Assembly (NCBI RefSeq): GCF_030116705.1
Contig: NZ_JAOTIK010000001.1
Span: 5,050,501-5,114,500, forward strand
Length of the DNA: 64,000 nucleotides
From: Streptomyces sp. ML-6
Lineage (GTDB): Bacteria; Actinomycetota; Actinomycetes; Streptomycetales; Streptomycetaceae
Direction: 5' to 3'
The notes below the pieces were generated by a model. That model was not told the origin of the DNA. It was given only the letters and a program-made list of their open reading frames with translations, and searched no databases. The position numbers and the translations under genes were made by a program. Below are positions 1 to 8,062 of this stretch, piece by piece (positions within the stretch are counted from its first letter, which is position 1; every line of letters begins with the position of its first letter).

Positions 1-137
1 GGCTGGCGCGGATCTCGACCAGGTGCTGTGTCGTGGCCGGCAGCGTCGAGTCCGCAATCACCTTGCCCGCCGAGACGATGTGCCTCAGGAACTTGGTCGC
101 GATCGGGTTTTCGAAGAGGTTCAGACGGGCGTCCATG
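1..137 (-). CDS. Carboxymuconolactone decarboxylase / AhpD-like protein, N-terminal part only
   Basis: Reading leftwards from the ATG at 137, the first 45 residues begin MDARLNLFENPIATKFLRH and continue through a segment ending LVEIRAS. This is the usual start of the small carboxymuconolactone-decarboxylase (AhpD-fold) proteins of actinobacteria, in which a CxxC...H peroxidase motif normally follows shortly after; that part lies outside the window. A good ribosome site (GGCAAGGAG) sits just upstream. The family uses the AhpD fold for peroxide-linked disulfide chemistry, but the specific substrate cannot be told from this fragment. The gene is cut by the window edge, so it is partial by position and not known to be broken. 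Confidence 0.75.
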
Positions 138-616
138 GTGAACTCCTTGCCGTTTCGATGACTACACCTCCTTGACGGAACAGCTCGGCAAGATGTGACA
201 GGGGGCGATGTGGCGTACGTCTCTTCGGGGGACGGTGCGGCGCGGGGCGCGGGGCGCGGGGGTGCGGACGAACGTGACGCTCCAGGGGCAGGCGTCACGT
301 CGCGGACGGGTACCCGGTAGCCAACGGATCGAATTCCGATGCGCGGGGGAGCCTGCCCTGGTGCGCCTGGCCGCGCGCGAGTGAGTTGCCGTCCGTGGCA
401 AGGGCGTTGACGTTGGGAGTCGCACATGGGACGGTAGGTAAAACAAGAATATTTTTCTAGAAAGTTTTAATGCTGGGCATCGTTGGCGTGCTCGCGGCCA
501 GTGCTCGGTGATCGACGGCCGGTGGGGACGGGGAGGGACCCGCTCCGGCGGCGATGGCGAAACGCAGGGTGTCCGGAAGCTCGTCCTTGAGTGCGGAAGG
601 CCGGTGAGCTGGCGGT
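138..616. other. Intergenic region with an AT-rich patch
   Basis: No convincing gene. Most of it is ordinary GC-rich spacer, but about 440-472 is strikingly AT-rich (aaaacaagaatatttttctagaaag) and contains the 10-bp palindrome TTTCTAGAAA at roughly 455-464. It could be a promoter or operator for the AhpD-like gene on the left or the small gene on the right, or a scar of an insertion. Nothing more can be supported. Confidence 0.4.
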
Positions 617-988
617 ATGGCGATGTCGGACGAACAGGGTGAGATCGTCGGCAAAGTCTTCAGGGGAGATCACACGGCACGTGACGTGGAGCGGCTGACC
701 TCGAATTTCCGGCATTGGCTCGACGAGGAGTGGGCCGGGAACGAAGCCCGTTCCGTGGCGTCCTGCCTGCACGCCCTGGCGGAGGGGTGCGGGGACGAAT
801 GGGAGGCCATGACGCAGCGCGACTGGAGCGCCCACATCTGGTTCTTCTCGCTGCACTGCCCTCGTCCGGTCACCTATTCGTCCCTCGTGAGTGACGCCTA
901 CGAGTACCGCGACGCGATCCTCTCCTGCCCGGGAGGGTTTTCCGCGTTCGCGGTCATGATCAGGAAGCTTCGGGGGGAACCGGAGTAG
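617..988 (+). CDS. Hypothetical protein, 123 aa
   Basis: I do not recognise this family. The protein is acidic and tryptophan-rich (several W in the central HWLDEEW...DEWEAM...DWSAHIWFF stretch) with no signal peptide or membrane segment, so it is probably a small cytoplasmic protein. Third-position GC bias is typical of the genome, which supports real coding. Two ATGs two codons apart (617 and 623) can serve as start; neither has a strong Shine-Dalgarno. It stands alone between a leftward gene fragment and a leftward VOC gene, so the neighbours give no functional hint. Small immunity or phage-interference proteins often look like this, but that is only a possibility. Confidence 0.55.
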   Translation: MAMSDEQGEIVGKVFRGDHTARDVERLTSNFRHWLDEEWAGNEARSVASCLHALAEGCGDEWEAMTQRDWSAHIWFFSLHCPRPVTYSSLVSDAYEYRDAILSCPGGFSAFAVMIRKLRGEPE

Positions 989-1166
989 CGCCACGCCCCC
1001 GGCCCCGCGCGGGGCCGGGAGCATCCAGGGCCCGCACGGGACCGGGTGCGGCTCGACGGATGGCCGACCGCCGCGAGTCGTTCCGGAGCCCGGTTCCGTT
1101 CCTCCGCCGTCCCCGGCCCACCGGCCCCGGCCCCCGGACTCGGCTCGACGTCCCCGGCCCCCGGGC

Positions 1167-1691
1167 TCAGTCCGCCGGGCGCAGCGGGGTGCTCGCCACG
1201 CCCGTCGCGCGGCCACTGAGCTCGACGTCCAGGGTCTCCTGGGCCGTGCGCATCGACTCGACGTACTTCGGCTCCGACATCCGCTCCCAGGCCTCGTCCG
1301 GCGCGACCTGCTCGACCCGGCCGACCACCCACCAGATGTTGCCGAACGGGTCCCGCACCCGGCCGCCGCGATCCCCCCACGCGCTGTCGGCGGCCTCGGT
1401 GACCACCCGCGCCCCGTGGGCGACGGCGGTGGCCATGGCGGCATCCGCGTCGGGGACGTACACCCGCAGCAGCGAGGGCATCACCGGCCAGTCGGGCCGG
1501 CGGTCGAAGGCCAGCACGACCGTGTCACCGATCCGGATCTCGCCGTGGCCGATGCTGCCGTCCTCGACCGGTACCCGGACGAGCTCCTCGGCGCCGAACG
1601 ACGCGGTGAGGAAGTCGAACAGGGCGCCGGTGTCGTCGGTCACCACCCAGGGGGCGACGGAGGTGTGGCCTTCGGGGGCGATGGGGTTCAT
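1167..1691 (-). CDS. VOC (glyoxalase/bleomycin-resistance fold) family protein
   Basis: A 174-residue protein with one vicinal-oxygen-chelate unit of the PhnB-like type: an early SVAPWVVTDDTGALFDFLTASFGAEE segment, then RVYVPDADAAMATAVAHGA and the diagnostic DPFGNIWWV near residue 120. These proteins are built from paired beta-alpha-beta-beta-beta modules and often bind a metal or small ligand. Members include glyoxalases, dioxygenases and drug-binding proteins, so the reaction here is unassigned. About 50 residues after the VOC core extend the C-terminus. The start ATG at 1691 is followed on the left by a DinB-type gene on the same strand 170 bp further up; co-transcription is possible but not shown. 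Confidence 0.8.
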   Translation of the reverse strand: MNPIAPEGHTSVAPWVVTDDTGALFDFLTASFGAEELVRVPVEDGSIGHGEIRIGDTVVLAFDRRPDWPVMPSLLRVYVPDADAAMATAVAHGARVVTEAADSAWGDRGGRVRDPFGNIWWVVGRVEQVAPDEAWERMSEPKYVESMRTAQETLDVELSGRATGVASTPLRPAD

Positions 1692-1861
1692 CGGTCACGT
1701 CCTTCCTCGGGGTCTTTCCGGACGTGACGATCGTAGGAACCCAATAGGTCGGGTCCGGTCCTGTATCGACGAAGGGGTACGGGATGTGACGGGCACTCGG
1801 CCCTTCGGCCGGGTGACAGCGGATGCGGTTGCCGAAGGGCCCCTGCGGTGCGGGGGCCGGA

Positions 1862-2365
1862 TCAGACGCCGGTGGTGCCGTCGACGATCTCGCGGATGAT
1901 GTCGAGGTGGCCGTTGTGCCGGGCGGTCTCCTCGATCAGGTGCAGGACGATCCAGCGCAGATCGGGGGACCTGCCGTCCCGGCGCGGACGCTCCGCCGGG
2001 GTGTCCAGGTCGTGGGAGGCGACCAACTCGCGGTAACGGGCGTTCCGTTCGGCGTACAGGGCGAGGACGTCGGCGAGCGGCATGTCCACCGCGACGCGCA
2101 TCTCGCGGTCGGGGTCCTCGTCCGTCCAGGGGCCCTCGTCCTCCCCGCCGAGGAAGACCACCTCGAACCAGTAGTACTCGACCCAGCTGAGGTGGTTGAT
2201 CAGCCCGGCGATCGTCATCAGGGGCGAGCCCGGCAACGGGGCCCGGCGGGCGTCGTCGGGGGAGACGCCCTCGCACTTCGCGCGTGCGGTGTCGCGGACG
2301 TAGTCGAGGAAGGTGGTCAGCTGGGTGCGCTCGTCCCATGCGGGAGGCGAATCGGTGCGTGTCAT
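1862..2365 (-). CDS. DinB/DUF664 family protein (mycothiol-dependent transferase-like)
   Basis: A 167-residue four-helix protein. The series TTFLDYVRDTARAKCEG, SPLMTIAGLINHLSWVEYYWFE and WIVLHLIEETARHNGHLDIIRE matches DUF664/DinB proteins, whose conserved His residues (here in NHLSWVE and the H in EETARHNGH) bind a metal. In actinobacteria such proteins are commonly thiol-S-transferases that use mycothiol. The frame stays open a further 105 codons upstream, but composition becomes non-coding there and the start MTRTDSPPAWDE at 2365 aligns with family N-termini. It lies 170 bp above the VOC gene on the same strand. Substrate unknown. Confidence 0.8.
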   Translation of the reverse strand: MTRTDSPPAWDERTQLTTFLDYVRDTARAKCEGVSPDDARRAPLPGSPLMTIAGLINHLSWVEYYWFEVVFLGGEDEGPWTDEDPDREMRVAVDMPLADVLALYAERNARYRELVASHDLDTPAERPRRDGRSPDLRWIVLHLIEETARHNGHLDIIREIVDGTTGV

Positions 2366-2725
2366 CGACGTACACCATGGGCGACGGGCCGGGGCCTGTC
2401 CAACGTATAAACCGGCGCCCGCGCGGTCCCGGCACCGGCGGCGAGGCACCGGTGGCCGCACCGGCGACGGAATCGGCCACGGGGTCGGCCAAGGGGCGGG
2501 GCCGGGGCCCGGGCACCGGGTCGGCGCGGGCGCCGGGAGGCCGGTACCGGACCATTGGGGTCCGCCCTGGGTCCGTGGGCCCACGCCCGCACGGATGGAT
2601 CTCATTACGCTCATGCGTGACCAATCGTGAGCACACCCGACCCGGCGCCCGTCACGGGCGTCCGTCCGGCGCGCCCGCACGCACGTTGATCTGCACGCTC
2701 CACCTGTATCCGTTCATGGGGTGAT
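2366..2725. other. Divergent intergenic region
   Basis: 360 bp between two divergently oriented genes. The left two thirds is monotonous CGG/ACCGGC-rich sequence with no codon structure that I trust; the right end (2610-2725) is less GC-rich and probably carries the promoter of the rightward gene. No operator, repeat or RNA could be assigned. Confidence 0.3.
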
Positions 2726-3325
2726 GTGTCGATGAGTGACGGTTTCTTCTACTCGTACCACCTCGGCTGGAGCCGACCGGACGCCGAGTCCCTCTTCAAC
2801 GACCTCGACGCGGCGGGGCTGCGGCTGGCCCACCCCGTCACCAGGCGGGTCACCCTCCTCGGTCCGGGGCCCGGCTCCCGGGCCGCCCCGTCCTGGGTGA
2901 CCCGGGAACAGCTCGTGCTGCTGGCCGGGCTGCAACGGCTCGACACGGTCGACTTCCTGCTGTGGACGAGCGGCGGCACCGAGGTCCCCGCCCGCATCTA
3001 CCGGATGCGGGACGGGGTCGTCGCGCTGGAATTCGGGCTCGGCCGGCTGACCCGGGACGAGCAGGAGGCGGCCGCGCGGGCGATCCGGGAGGCGATAGGG
3101 CGGGCCTCCGTGCTCTGCATCGGGTTCGTCGTCGACCGCGAGGGCGCCTCCGCGGCGACGGACTGGAGCGGTGTCGTCGTCAACGGGACGACGTGCTTCG
3201 ACAGCTGGCCCGACACGCTCGCCGTGCGGCACGAGATCGCCGCGGTGCAGCCGCAGCTGTCCGGGGTGGCCTCCTACGACCAGTCGCCCTGGATGCTGTT
3301 CGGCAGCGAGGTCCCCGTGCGGTAG
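2726..3325 (+). CDS. Hypothetical protein, about 199 aa
   Basis: Not recognised. The N-terminus (SDGFFYSYHLGWSRPDAESLFNDLDAAGLRL) and the regular spacing of W, D and L residues suggest a soluble globular alpha/beta protein; there is no signal peptide or membrane helix. Start is either GTG 2726 or ATG 2732, both behind the G-rich stretch 2717-2722. Its stop lies about 230 bp before the start of the toxin gene on the same strand. It might belong with the toxin cluster, for example as an accessory or orphan immunity protein, but the GGGCCC motif lies after it, so I treat it as a separate unit. Confidence 0.55.
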   Translation: MSMSDGFFYSYHLGWSRPDAESLFNDLDAAGLRLAHPVTRRVTLLGPGPGSRAAPSWVTREQLVLLAGLQRLDTVDFLLWTSGGTEVPARIYRMRDGVVALEFGLGRLTRDEQEAAARAIREAIGRASVLCIGFVVDREGASAATDWSGVVVNGTTCFDSWPDTLAVRHEIAAVQPQLSGVASYDQSPWMLFGSEVPVR

Positions 3326-3452
3326 TGGGGCCCGTGCGGCGATGGCGAGGCCCCGCGCGGCGGTGACGGAGTCCCCGTTCGGTGGTGGCGGCAGGTGCCC
3401 TATTTGTTCCGTTGATCCGCAACTCCCGTGGGAATCGGCGACTTTGAGCGTT

Positions 3453-3477
3453 GCATTGGGCCCTGGGGCCCATGCCC
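3453..3477 (+). promoter_or_regulatory. GGGCCC near-palindrome upstream of the pilin-toxin gene (copy A)
   Basis: The core TGGGCCCTGGGGCCCATG is a near-perfect inverted repeat lying 76 bp before the proposed toxin start. A sequence identical at 20 of 25 positions is found at 10658-10682 before the prepilin peptidase, and a third related copy lies at 10164-10197 before the paralogous pilin-like gene. Shared position and symmetry suggest a binding site for a common regulator. Confidence 0.5.
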
Positions 3478-3552
3478 CGAAGGGTGCCGGTGTGGTCGGA
3501 TGCGTGGAGTGGCTGAACTGTGGCCGCACACCGGCAAGCTGGGGGACTCGTC

Positions 3553-5976
3553 GTGTCTGGCACAGGTGGATTCGCGATCGCGGGCGGCGCCGACGGTGGT
3601 GGCGCCGTCATGACCCGGCAGGGCAGACAGCCCCTGCCGCGACCGTTGCAGGCGGTACTGATCCTCGTCCGGCTGCTCTTCGCGGCCGCGGTGCTGGGCG
3701 GTGCCGGTGTCCTGACGGTGGCGTCGGCGGTCAACGAGGTCGACGGCCGGCTCTTCGGGCTGCTGCTGTACGCGGCGCTGCCGAGCGTGATCGGCCTGGT
3801 GCTGTCGCTCTACGTGCGCACGGGCGGCGTCTGGATCTGGCGCGGCCTCCTCGCCGTACACGTCTGGTTCATCGCCGGGGCGCTGTCGACCCTCGGCGGG
3901 GACGGGAGCGGGCGGGGCATCACGCAGTTGGTGATCCCCGTGGTCGTCGTCGTCCTGCTGTTCCGGGTGAGCTCCCGCGAGTGGTTCGCCCTGAGCCCCG
4001 AACAGCGCGCCCCGCACCGGCGGTTCAGCATCGCGCGCATGATCAGGTGGCGCCGCGACGACGCCGGCCAGACCGCGATGGAATACCTGGGCATGGTCCT
4101 GGTGGTCGTGGCCCTCATCGCCGGGCTCGTCGTCACGGGCATCGGCGCCCAGATCACCGGCGGCATGCAGGACGCGATCTGCCGGCTGACCGGCAGCGCC
4201 TGCCCCGCGCCCGGCGGCAGCGAGGTGGAGGCGGGGCACGGGACCTCGTCCGGCGGCACGGACTCCGGCGGTACGGACTCGGGCGGCTCGGTCGCCACCG
4301 GTGGTACGGACTCCGGCGGCACGGACTCCGGCGGCACGGACTCCGGTGGTACGGACTCGGGTTCCGGCGGCGCCGATGCGACGGGCGGCTCGGATGCGTC
4401 CGGCGGCTCGGACGCGACGGGCGGCTCCGGCGCATCGGGCGGCTCGGGCGGTGCGGACGCATCCGGCGGCTCCGGTGACTCCAGCAGTTCCGGCAGCTCC
4501 GGTTCCACCGGCGGCGACACCATCCAGGTCGACGACGGCGGCGACGACGTGGACACCTCGGGAGAGGTGGACGGGGGCGACATCCCGGACGGCGACGGCG
4601 ACGGCGGTGACAACGGCGACGGGGGCGACGACGAGAGCTGCACCTCGGGCATCGGCGCGTTCTTCTCCTGCGCCGTGGACCAGACCGGCGGCTTCTTCGA
4701 GGGCCTGATCGGCGACGGCCTGTGGGGTGACATCACCGGCACGATCGACACGATCTTCCACCCGGTCGACGCGTGGAACGGCCTGATGGACTACGGCAAG
4801 AGCCTCGGCGACAAGTGGAGCCAGGACTCCAAGGACGCCGGGAAGAAGTGGGCCGACGGCGACTACCTCGGCGCGATCTGGGACTGGACCAAGGCGTCCG
4901 GCGGCACCGGCATCAAGGTCCTCGACGACATGTTCATCGGCGACGAGGTCCGGGACATGTGGAAGGAGGGCAACGAGGGCCAGGCGATCGGCACCGGTCT
5001 CTGGAACATCGGCTCCCTCCTCATCCCGGGATACGGCGAGGCCAAGCTCGTCGGCAAGTTCGGGAAGCTGGGCAAGCTCGGGAAACTCGGCAAGCTGGGC
5101 GAGGTCGCCGAGAAGGCGTCGGAGGCCGCGTCCAAGGCGAAGAAGGCCGCCAAGGCGGGCGACGTCGACGCCGCGGAGAAGGCCGCGAAGGAAGCGCAGC
5201 AGCACGCCGACGACGCCGCCGAGGAGGCCGGTCTCAAGGGCTGCACCGTCGGCCTGGGCGGTCGCCTGCGGGTCCCGTACGGCGGCGGCACCGCGCCGGG
5301 GCTGCCCGGCACCGGCACCGGGGTCCTGGCCGGCCCGCGCACGGCCGTGCCCGTCGGGTTCTTCGCGCAGGACTGCGGCGAGGTCGATCCGGACAAGAAG
5401 GCCGCCGCCGAAGAGGCCCAGCGACTGGCCGACGAGGCCGCCGCGGCCGCGAAGGCGGCCAAGCGGAAGAAGGACCTGGAGCGTGCCCAGAACCAGCCGA
5501 AGCCGGAGTGGTACAAGGACTTGAAGGACCCGACGACCGGTTCCAAGGACGGCGGCGAGGGCAACTGGCAGGAGATCAAGCCGGGCGTCTGGAGCTACCC
5601 GACCGAGATGGGCGCCCGCTACCAGGAGCAGATCTCCAAGGTGGGCCGCGGCAAGGAGTACCGGGTGCCGCTGGACAAACTCACGGGCAAGCCGGTCGAC
5701 TTCGACGGCTGGGACGCCTCGCGGGGCACCTACCTGGAGGCGAAGTACGGGTACCGGGGCAAGGACTTCTACGACGCCGACACCGGGGCGCTCACCCCGA
5801 AGGTCGCCGACCGGTGGGCGGACCAGGCCAGCCGGCAGGTCGACGCGGCCCGCGGCAAGCCGGTCGAGTGGCACATGTCCGACCCGGACGTCGCCGAGGC
5901 GGCGCGGGAGATGTTCGAGGACCGGGGCATCCCGGTTAAGGTGATCCACACCCCCGGGGACGTGGTCGGCGACTGA
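3553..5976 (+). CDS. Polymorphic toxin with internal prepilin leader and C-terminal Tox-REase-5 nuclease domain
   Basis: 807 residues. After a Gly-rich start come four hydrophobic helices (about residues 22-145), then a basic stretch RWRRDDAG followed by QTAMEYLGMVLVVVALIAG. This is a textbook prepilin leader: cleavage would fall after G172, with Glu at +5 (E177), and a hydrophobic pilin helix follows. Next is a Gly-Ser-Thr-Asp repeat region (about 230-320), an acidic linker, a helical Lys/Ala-rich segment (about 495-560 and 615-645) and a C-terminal domain with GTYLEAKYGY (E729-x-K731) and RGKPVEWHMSDPDVAEAAREMF. The last part matches my memory of the Tox-REase-5 restriction-endonuclease fold. 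The adjacent Imm52-type gene supports a toxin role, probably against DNA. GTG 3553 was chosen for its GGGGGA ribosome site and its Gly-rich start, like that of the paralogue; GTG 3520 and ATG 3610 are alternatives. Confidence 0.85.
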   Translation: MSGTGGFAIAGGADGGGAVMTRQGRQPLPRPLQAVLILVRLLFAAAVLGGAGVLTVASAVNEVDGRLFGLLLYAALPSVIGLVLSLYVRTGGVWIWRGLLAVHVWFIAGALSTLGGDGSGRGITQLVIPVVVVVLLFRVSSREWFALSPEQRAPHRRFSIARMIRWRRDDAGQTAMEYLGMVLVVVALIAGLVVTGIGAQITGGMQDAICRLTGSACPAPGGSEVEAGHGTSSGGTDSGGTDSGGSVATGGTDSGGTDSGGTDSGGTDSGSGGADATGGSDASGGSDATGGSGASGGSGGADASGGSGDSSSSGSSGSTGGDTIQVDDGGDDVDTSGEVDGGDIPDGDGDGGDNGDGGDDESCTSGIGAFFSCAVDQTGGFFEGLIGDGLWGDITGTIDTIFHPVDAWNGLMDYGKSLGDKWSQDSKDAGKKWADGDYLGAIWDWTKASGGTGIKVLDDMFIGDEVRDMWKEGNEGQAIGTGLWNIGSLLIPGYGEAKLVGKFGKLGKLGKLGKLGEVAEKASEAASKAKKAAKAGDVDAAEKAAKEAQQHADDAAEEAGLKGCTVGLGGRLRVPYGGGTAPGLPGTGTGVLAGPRTAVPVGFFAQDCGEVDPDKKAAAEEAQRLADEAAAAAKAAKRKKDLERAQNQPKPEWYKDLKDPTTGSKDGGEGNWQEIKPGVWSYPTEMGARYQEQISKVGRGKEYRVPLDKLTGKPVDFDGWDASRGTYLEAKYGYRGKDFYDADTGALTPKVADRWADQASRQVDAARGKPVEWHMSDPDVAEAAREMFEDRGIPVKVIHTPGDVVGD
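4249..4365 (+). repeat. In-frame 15-bp tandem repeats encoding GGTDS units
   Basis: Imperfect copies of a 15-bp unit (like ggcggcacggactcc) inside the toxin gene. They encode a flexible Gly-Gly-Thr-Asp-Ser linker that continues as looser GGSDA/SGG units to about 4500. Such low-complexity linkers separate the membrane/pilin portion from the effector portion and are prone to length change by slippage. Confidence 0.85.
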
Positions 5977-6053
5977 GCGTCGGAAGAACGACGGACCGTG
6001 AGCCGAGAACCGAGGATCGAGGACCGGGGCCCGGGCCCCAGGGAGAACGTGTC

Positions 6054-6782
6054 GTGCTGAACGTCGTGGTGAACGGCCTCTGGGGCCTTCGAGGGGAGTC
6101 CGTTGCGGCCGTCGCCGAGCGCTGGGCCGTGACGCTCGCCGCCCTGGGGGAGATCGACGGTCCGACCTTCGGCACCTGGCACGAGGCCGGGGACGGCCGG
6201 CCGTCCGACCCGGTGCTGGAACCCTCGGCCGCCGCGCTGGCGGAGTACATCGAGCGGGGGAACACGGGCCCCGACCTCGACGTGATCGGCTACACCGCCT
6301 CGCTGTGGGCGAGCAACCCCGGTTCGCCGCACGTGTCCCTGGCGGTCCACGCGGGCAGCACCTCGCAGTACGCGGGGAACTCCGTCGCGCTCTCCTTCCG
6401 TTCGCGCGAGGTGGACGAGACCGCGGAGGTGATCCGCCGCGCCCCGGAGATCCTGCGGCTCCTCGCGGAGCACTGGGAGTTCGACGCGGGCCAGGTGTAC
6501 GACCGGCCCCAGTACCGGGCGGTGGCCGAGCGATTCGACCTGAAGAACAGCGACCCCCGCTGCGGCCGGGCGGTCTTCCTCTCCGCCGGCCGGGCCGCCC
6601 GCGCCCCCGAGGACCTGCCCGGGACGTACGTCCGCACCGCGAACGACGGCCTGGTCGTCGACCTCACGTGCGGCGGTACGAAGCTCCCGGACCTCGACAC
6701 GGTCATCGGGGCGAACGAACGGCTGCGGGAGGCCGGGGCGCTGGAGGCGCTTCCGAAGCCGTTCGACCGCGCCACGTTCTGA
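6054..6782 (+). CDS. Imm52-type immunity protein
   Basis: 242 residues, starting at GTG 6054 behind AGGGAG, 77 bp after the toxin stop on the same strand. It opens LNVVVNGLWGLRGESVAAVAERWAVTLAAL and contains DLDVIGYTASLWASNP and a late GGTKLPDLDTVIGANERLREAG. By family memory this resembles Imm52, a predicted immunity domain found directly downstream of Tox-REase-5 toxins. That is exactly the context here. It is soluble, without signal or membrane helix, as expected for a cytoplasmic protein that binds and blocks its cognate nuclease. The pair would act as toxin plus self-protection. The Imm52 label rests on pattern memory and the neighbour; a profile search would settle it. Confidence 0.75.
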   Translation: MLNVVVNGLWGLRGESVAAVAERWAVTLAALGEIDGPTFGTWHEAGDGRPSDPVLEPSAAALAEYIERGNTGPDLDVIGYTASLWASNPGSPHVSLAVHAGSTSQYAGNSVALSFRSREVDETAEVIRRAPEILRLLAEHWEFDAGQVYDRPQYRAVAERFDLKNSDPRCGRAVFLSAGRAARAPEDLPGTYVRTANDGLVVDLTCGGTKLPDLDTVIGANERLREAGALEALPKPFDRATF

Positions 6783-6850
6783 CGGCCACGGGGCCGCGCA
6801 CACCCGGGGTCACGCCCACTGGCACGCCCCGGCCCGAGCCGTACCGCGCC

Positions 6851-7300
6851 TCAGATCCAGCCCCGTATCATCGCGAAACCGGCCAGCAGCATCCCCGCGA
6901 ACGCCCCGAGCATGGGCGTGTACACCGCCGGCATCACCACCGGCCCCCACGCCCCCGGCCCGGCGAGCGCGGCCCTGTGCTCCGGGTCGGCCGGGTCGTA
7001 ACTGACCTGGACCGGCGCCCCGACCTCGAAGCCGAACGGGCCCGGGGCGTGGGCGGTGAACTCGACGTCGCGGCCGTCGCGGGTGCGGAACGCGAAGACG
7101 TACTCGGTGGTGTAGCCGCGCTCCGAGCCGGGGCCCCGGTCCACCGTCAGGCGGTCCGTGCACCGGCCCTCGACGCGCTCACCGTGCTGCAGCAGCCGCA
7201 GCACCCGGTACAGGCGCAGCGCCGAACGGACCGCGAACGCGCCGAGGAACAGACCGAACAGCAGCAGGAACGTGGCTGTGCCACCGGGCAGGATCTGCAT
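6851..7300 (-). CDS. DUF3592 membrane protein
   Basis: 149 residues. An N-terminal membrane helix (FLLLFGLFLGAFAVRSALRLYRVLRLL) is followed by a beta-rich middle with the DUF3592 pattern (GERVEGRCTDR...YTTEYVFAFRTRDGRDVEFTA...VGAPVQVSYDPADPEHRA) and a second C-terminal helix (MLGAFAGMLLAGFAMIRGWI). The family is membrane-anchored with an SH3-like soluble loop; its role is not established, though it often occurs near secretion or toxin loci. The start ATG 7300 has GGGAG in front of it. It is the last gene of a leftward group with the lipoprotein and the pilin-like protein, about 90 bp below the former. Confidence 0.75.
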   Translation of the reverse strand: MQILPGGTATFLLLFGLFLGAFAVRSALRLYRVLRLLQHGERVEGRCTDRLTVDRGPGSERGYTTEYVFAFRTRDGRDVEFTAHAPGPFGFEVGAPVQVSYDPADPEHRAALAGPGAWGPVVMPAVYTPMLGAFAGMLLAGFAMIRGWI

Positions 7301-7392
7301 GAACGGGTGCTCCCGATCCGTTGCTCGACCTACTTGACCGAATCAACCTACGCGGCCTGCTCAACCTGCGCGGCCCACTCGGCCCGCGCGGC

Positions 7393-7977
7393 CTACTTGA
7401 CCGTGATGGAGCCGACGAAGGCGTCGAGGTCCTGCTTGCTCAGCGCGCCCTTCACGGCGTTGATCCGGACGGCGAACGGCACGCCCTTGGAGTCGACACC
7501 GGCCACCACGACGCCCGTCATCCGGGTGCCGGGCGCCGGGGTTTCGTCCTTGCCGCTCGACAGGAACTCGTAGTCGATCCGGCGGGCGTCCCGGGCGTCC
7601 TCCGCGCCTGCGAGCCGCACATCCTCGGTGTTCTTGCGGGTCGCCCCGAGACCGATCCCGGCGCCCGCCGCCGCCGCTGCCTCGGCGGCGTCGTCCACAC
7701 CCGTGGCGAAGTCGAGCTGCACGGAGACCATGCCGGCCCGCACCCCGCCCTCCTTCTTGAGCGCGACGGCGGCGTTGGACTCGGCACGGTCGGCCTCCGC
7801 CTGCTCCTTGTAGCCCTTGTTCTCCGGGTAACCGACGGAGAGGCTCTTGGTGTCGAGTGTGCCCCAGCCCTCCGGGACGGCGGCGGGGTCGCCGCCGCAG
7901 CCGGCGAGCAGGGCGAGGCCGATGGCGGCGGCAGCAGCTGCGCCGATCGCCCGGGACATCTTCATCGTCGTCGTCAT
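7393..7977 (-). CDS. Secreted lipoprotein of the pilin-like cluster
   Basis: 194 residues with a clear lipoprotein signal: positively charged start, hydrophobic AIGAAAAAAIGLALLAGC and a lipobox LAGC followed by GGD, so Cys about 27 should be lipidated and the protein tethered outside the cell. The mature part has W-G-T-L at the start of a fold seen in small actinobacterial lipoproteins (DTKSLSVGYPENKGYKEQ...) and a final LDAFVGSITVK. I do not recognise a catalytic motif. It begins 85 bp below the large pilin-like gene on the same strand and is probably co-transcribed, suggesting a surface accessory role for that protein. Starts at 7977 or at an internal ATG 12 bp later. Confidence 0.75.
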   Translation of the reverse strand: MTTTMKMSRAIGAAAAAAIGLALLAGCGGDPAAVPEGWGTLDTKSLSVGYPENKGYKEQAEADRAESNAAVALKKEGGVRAGMVSVQLDFATGVDDAAEAAAAAGAGIGLGATRKNTEDVRLAGAEDARDARRIDYEFLSSGKDETPAPGTRMTGVVVAGVDSKGVPFAVRINAVKGALSKQDLDAFVGSITVK

Positions 7978-8062
7978 CGCCTATCGCCTTGTCGTCGTGC
8001 GTGGTGGCCGCGGTCACCGGGCACCGTAGCCGGACCCGGTACCGCCCGTCGTACCGCCGTCG

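Noticed and set aside
4249..4365. CRISPR-like array from regular repeats
   Set aside because: The units are 15 bp, contiguous and in the coding frame, so they are a protein linker repeat.
3400..5949. Leftward open frame of 849 codons opposite the toxin gene
   Set aside because: It is the mirror of the toxin coding sequence. Its Ala/Arg/Gly-rich content is typical of antisense frames in high-GC DNA, and it has no domain.
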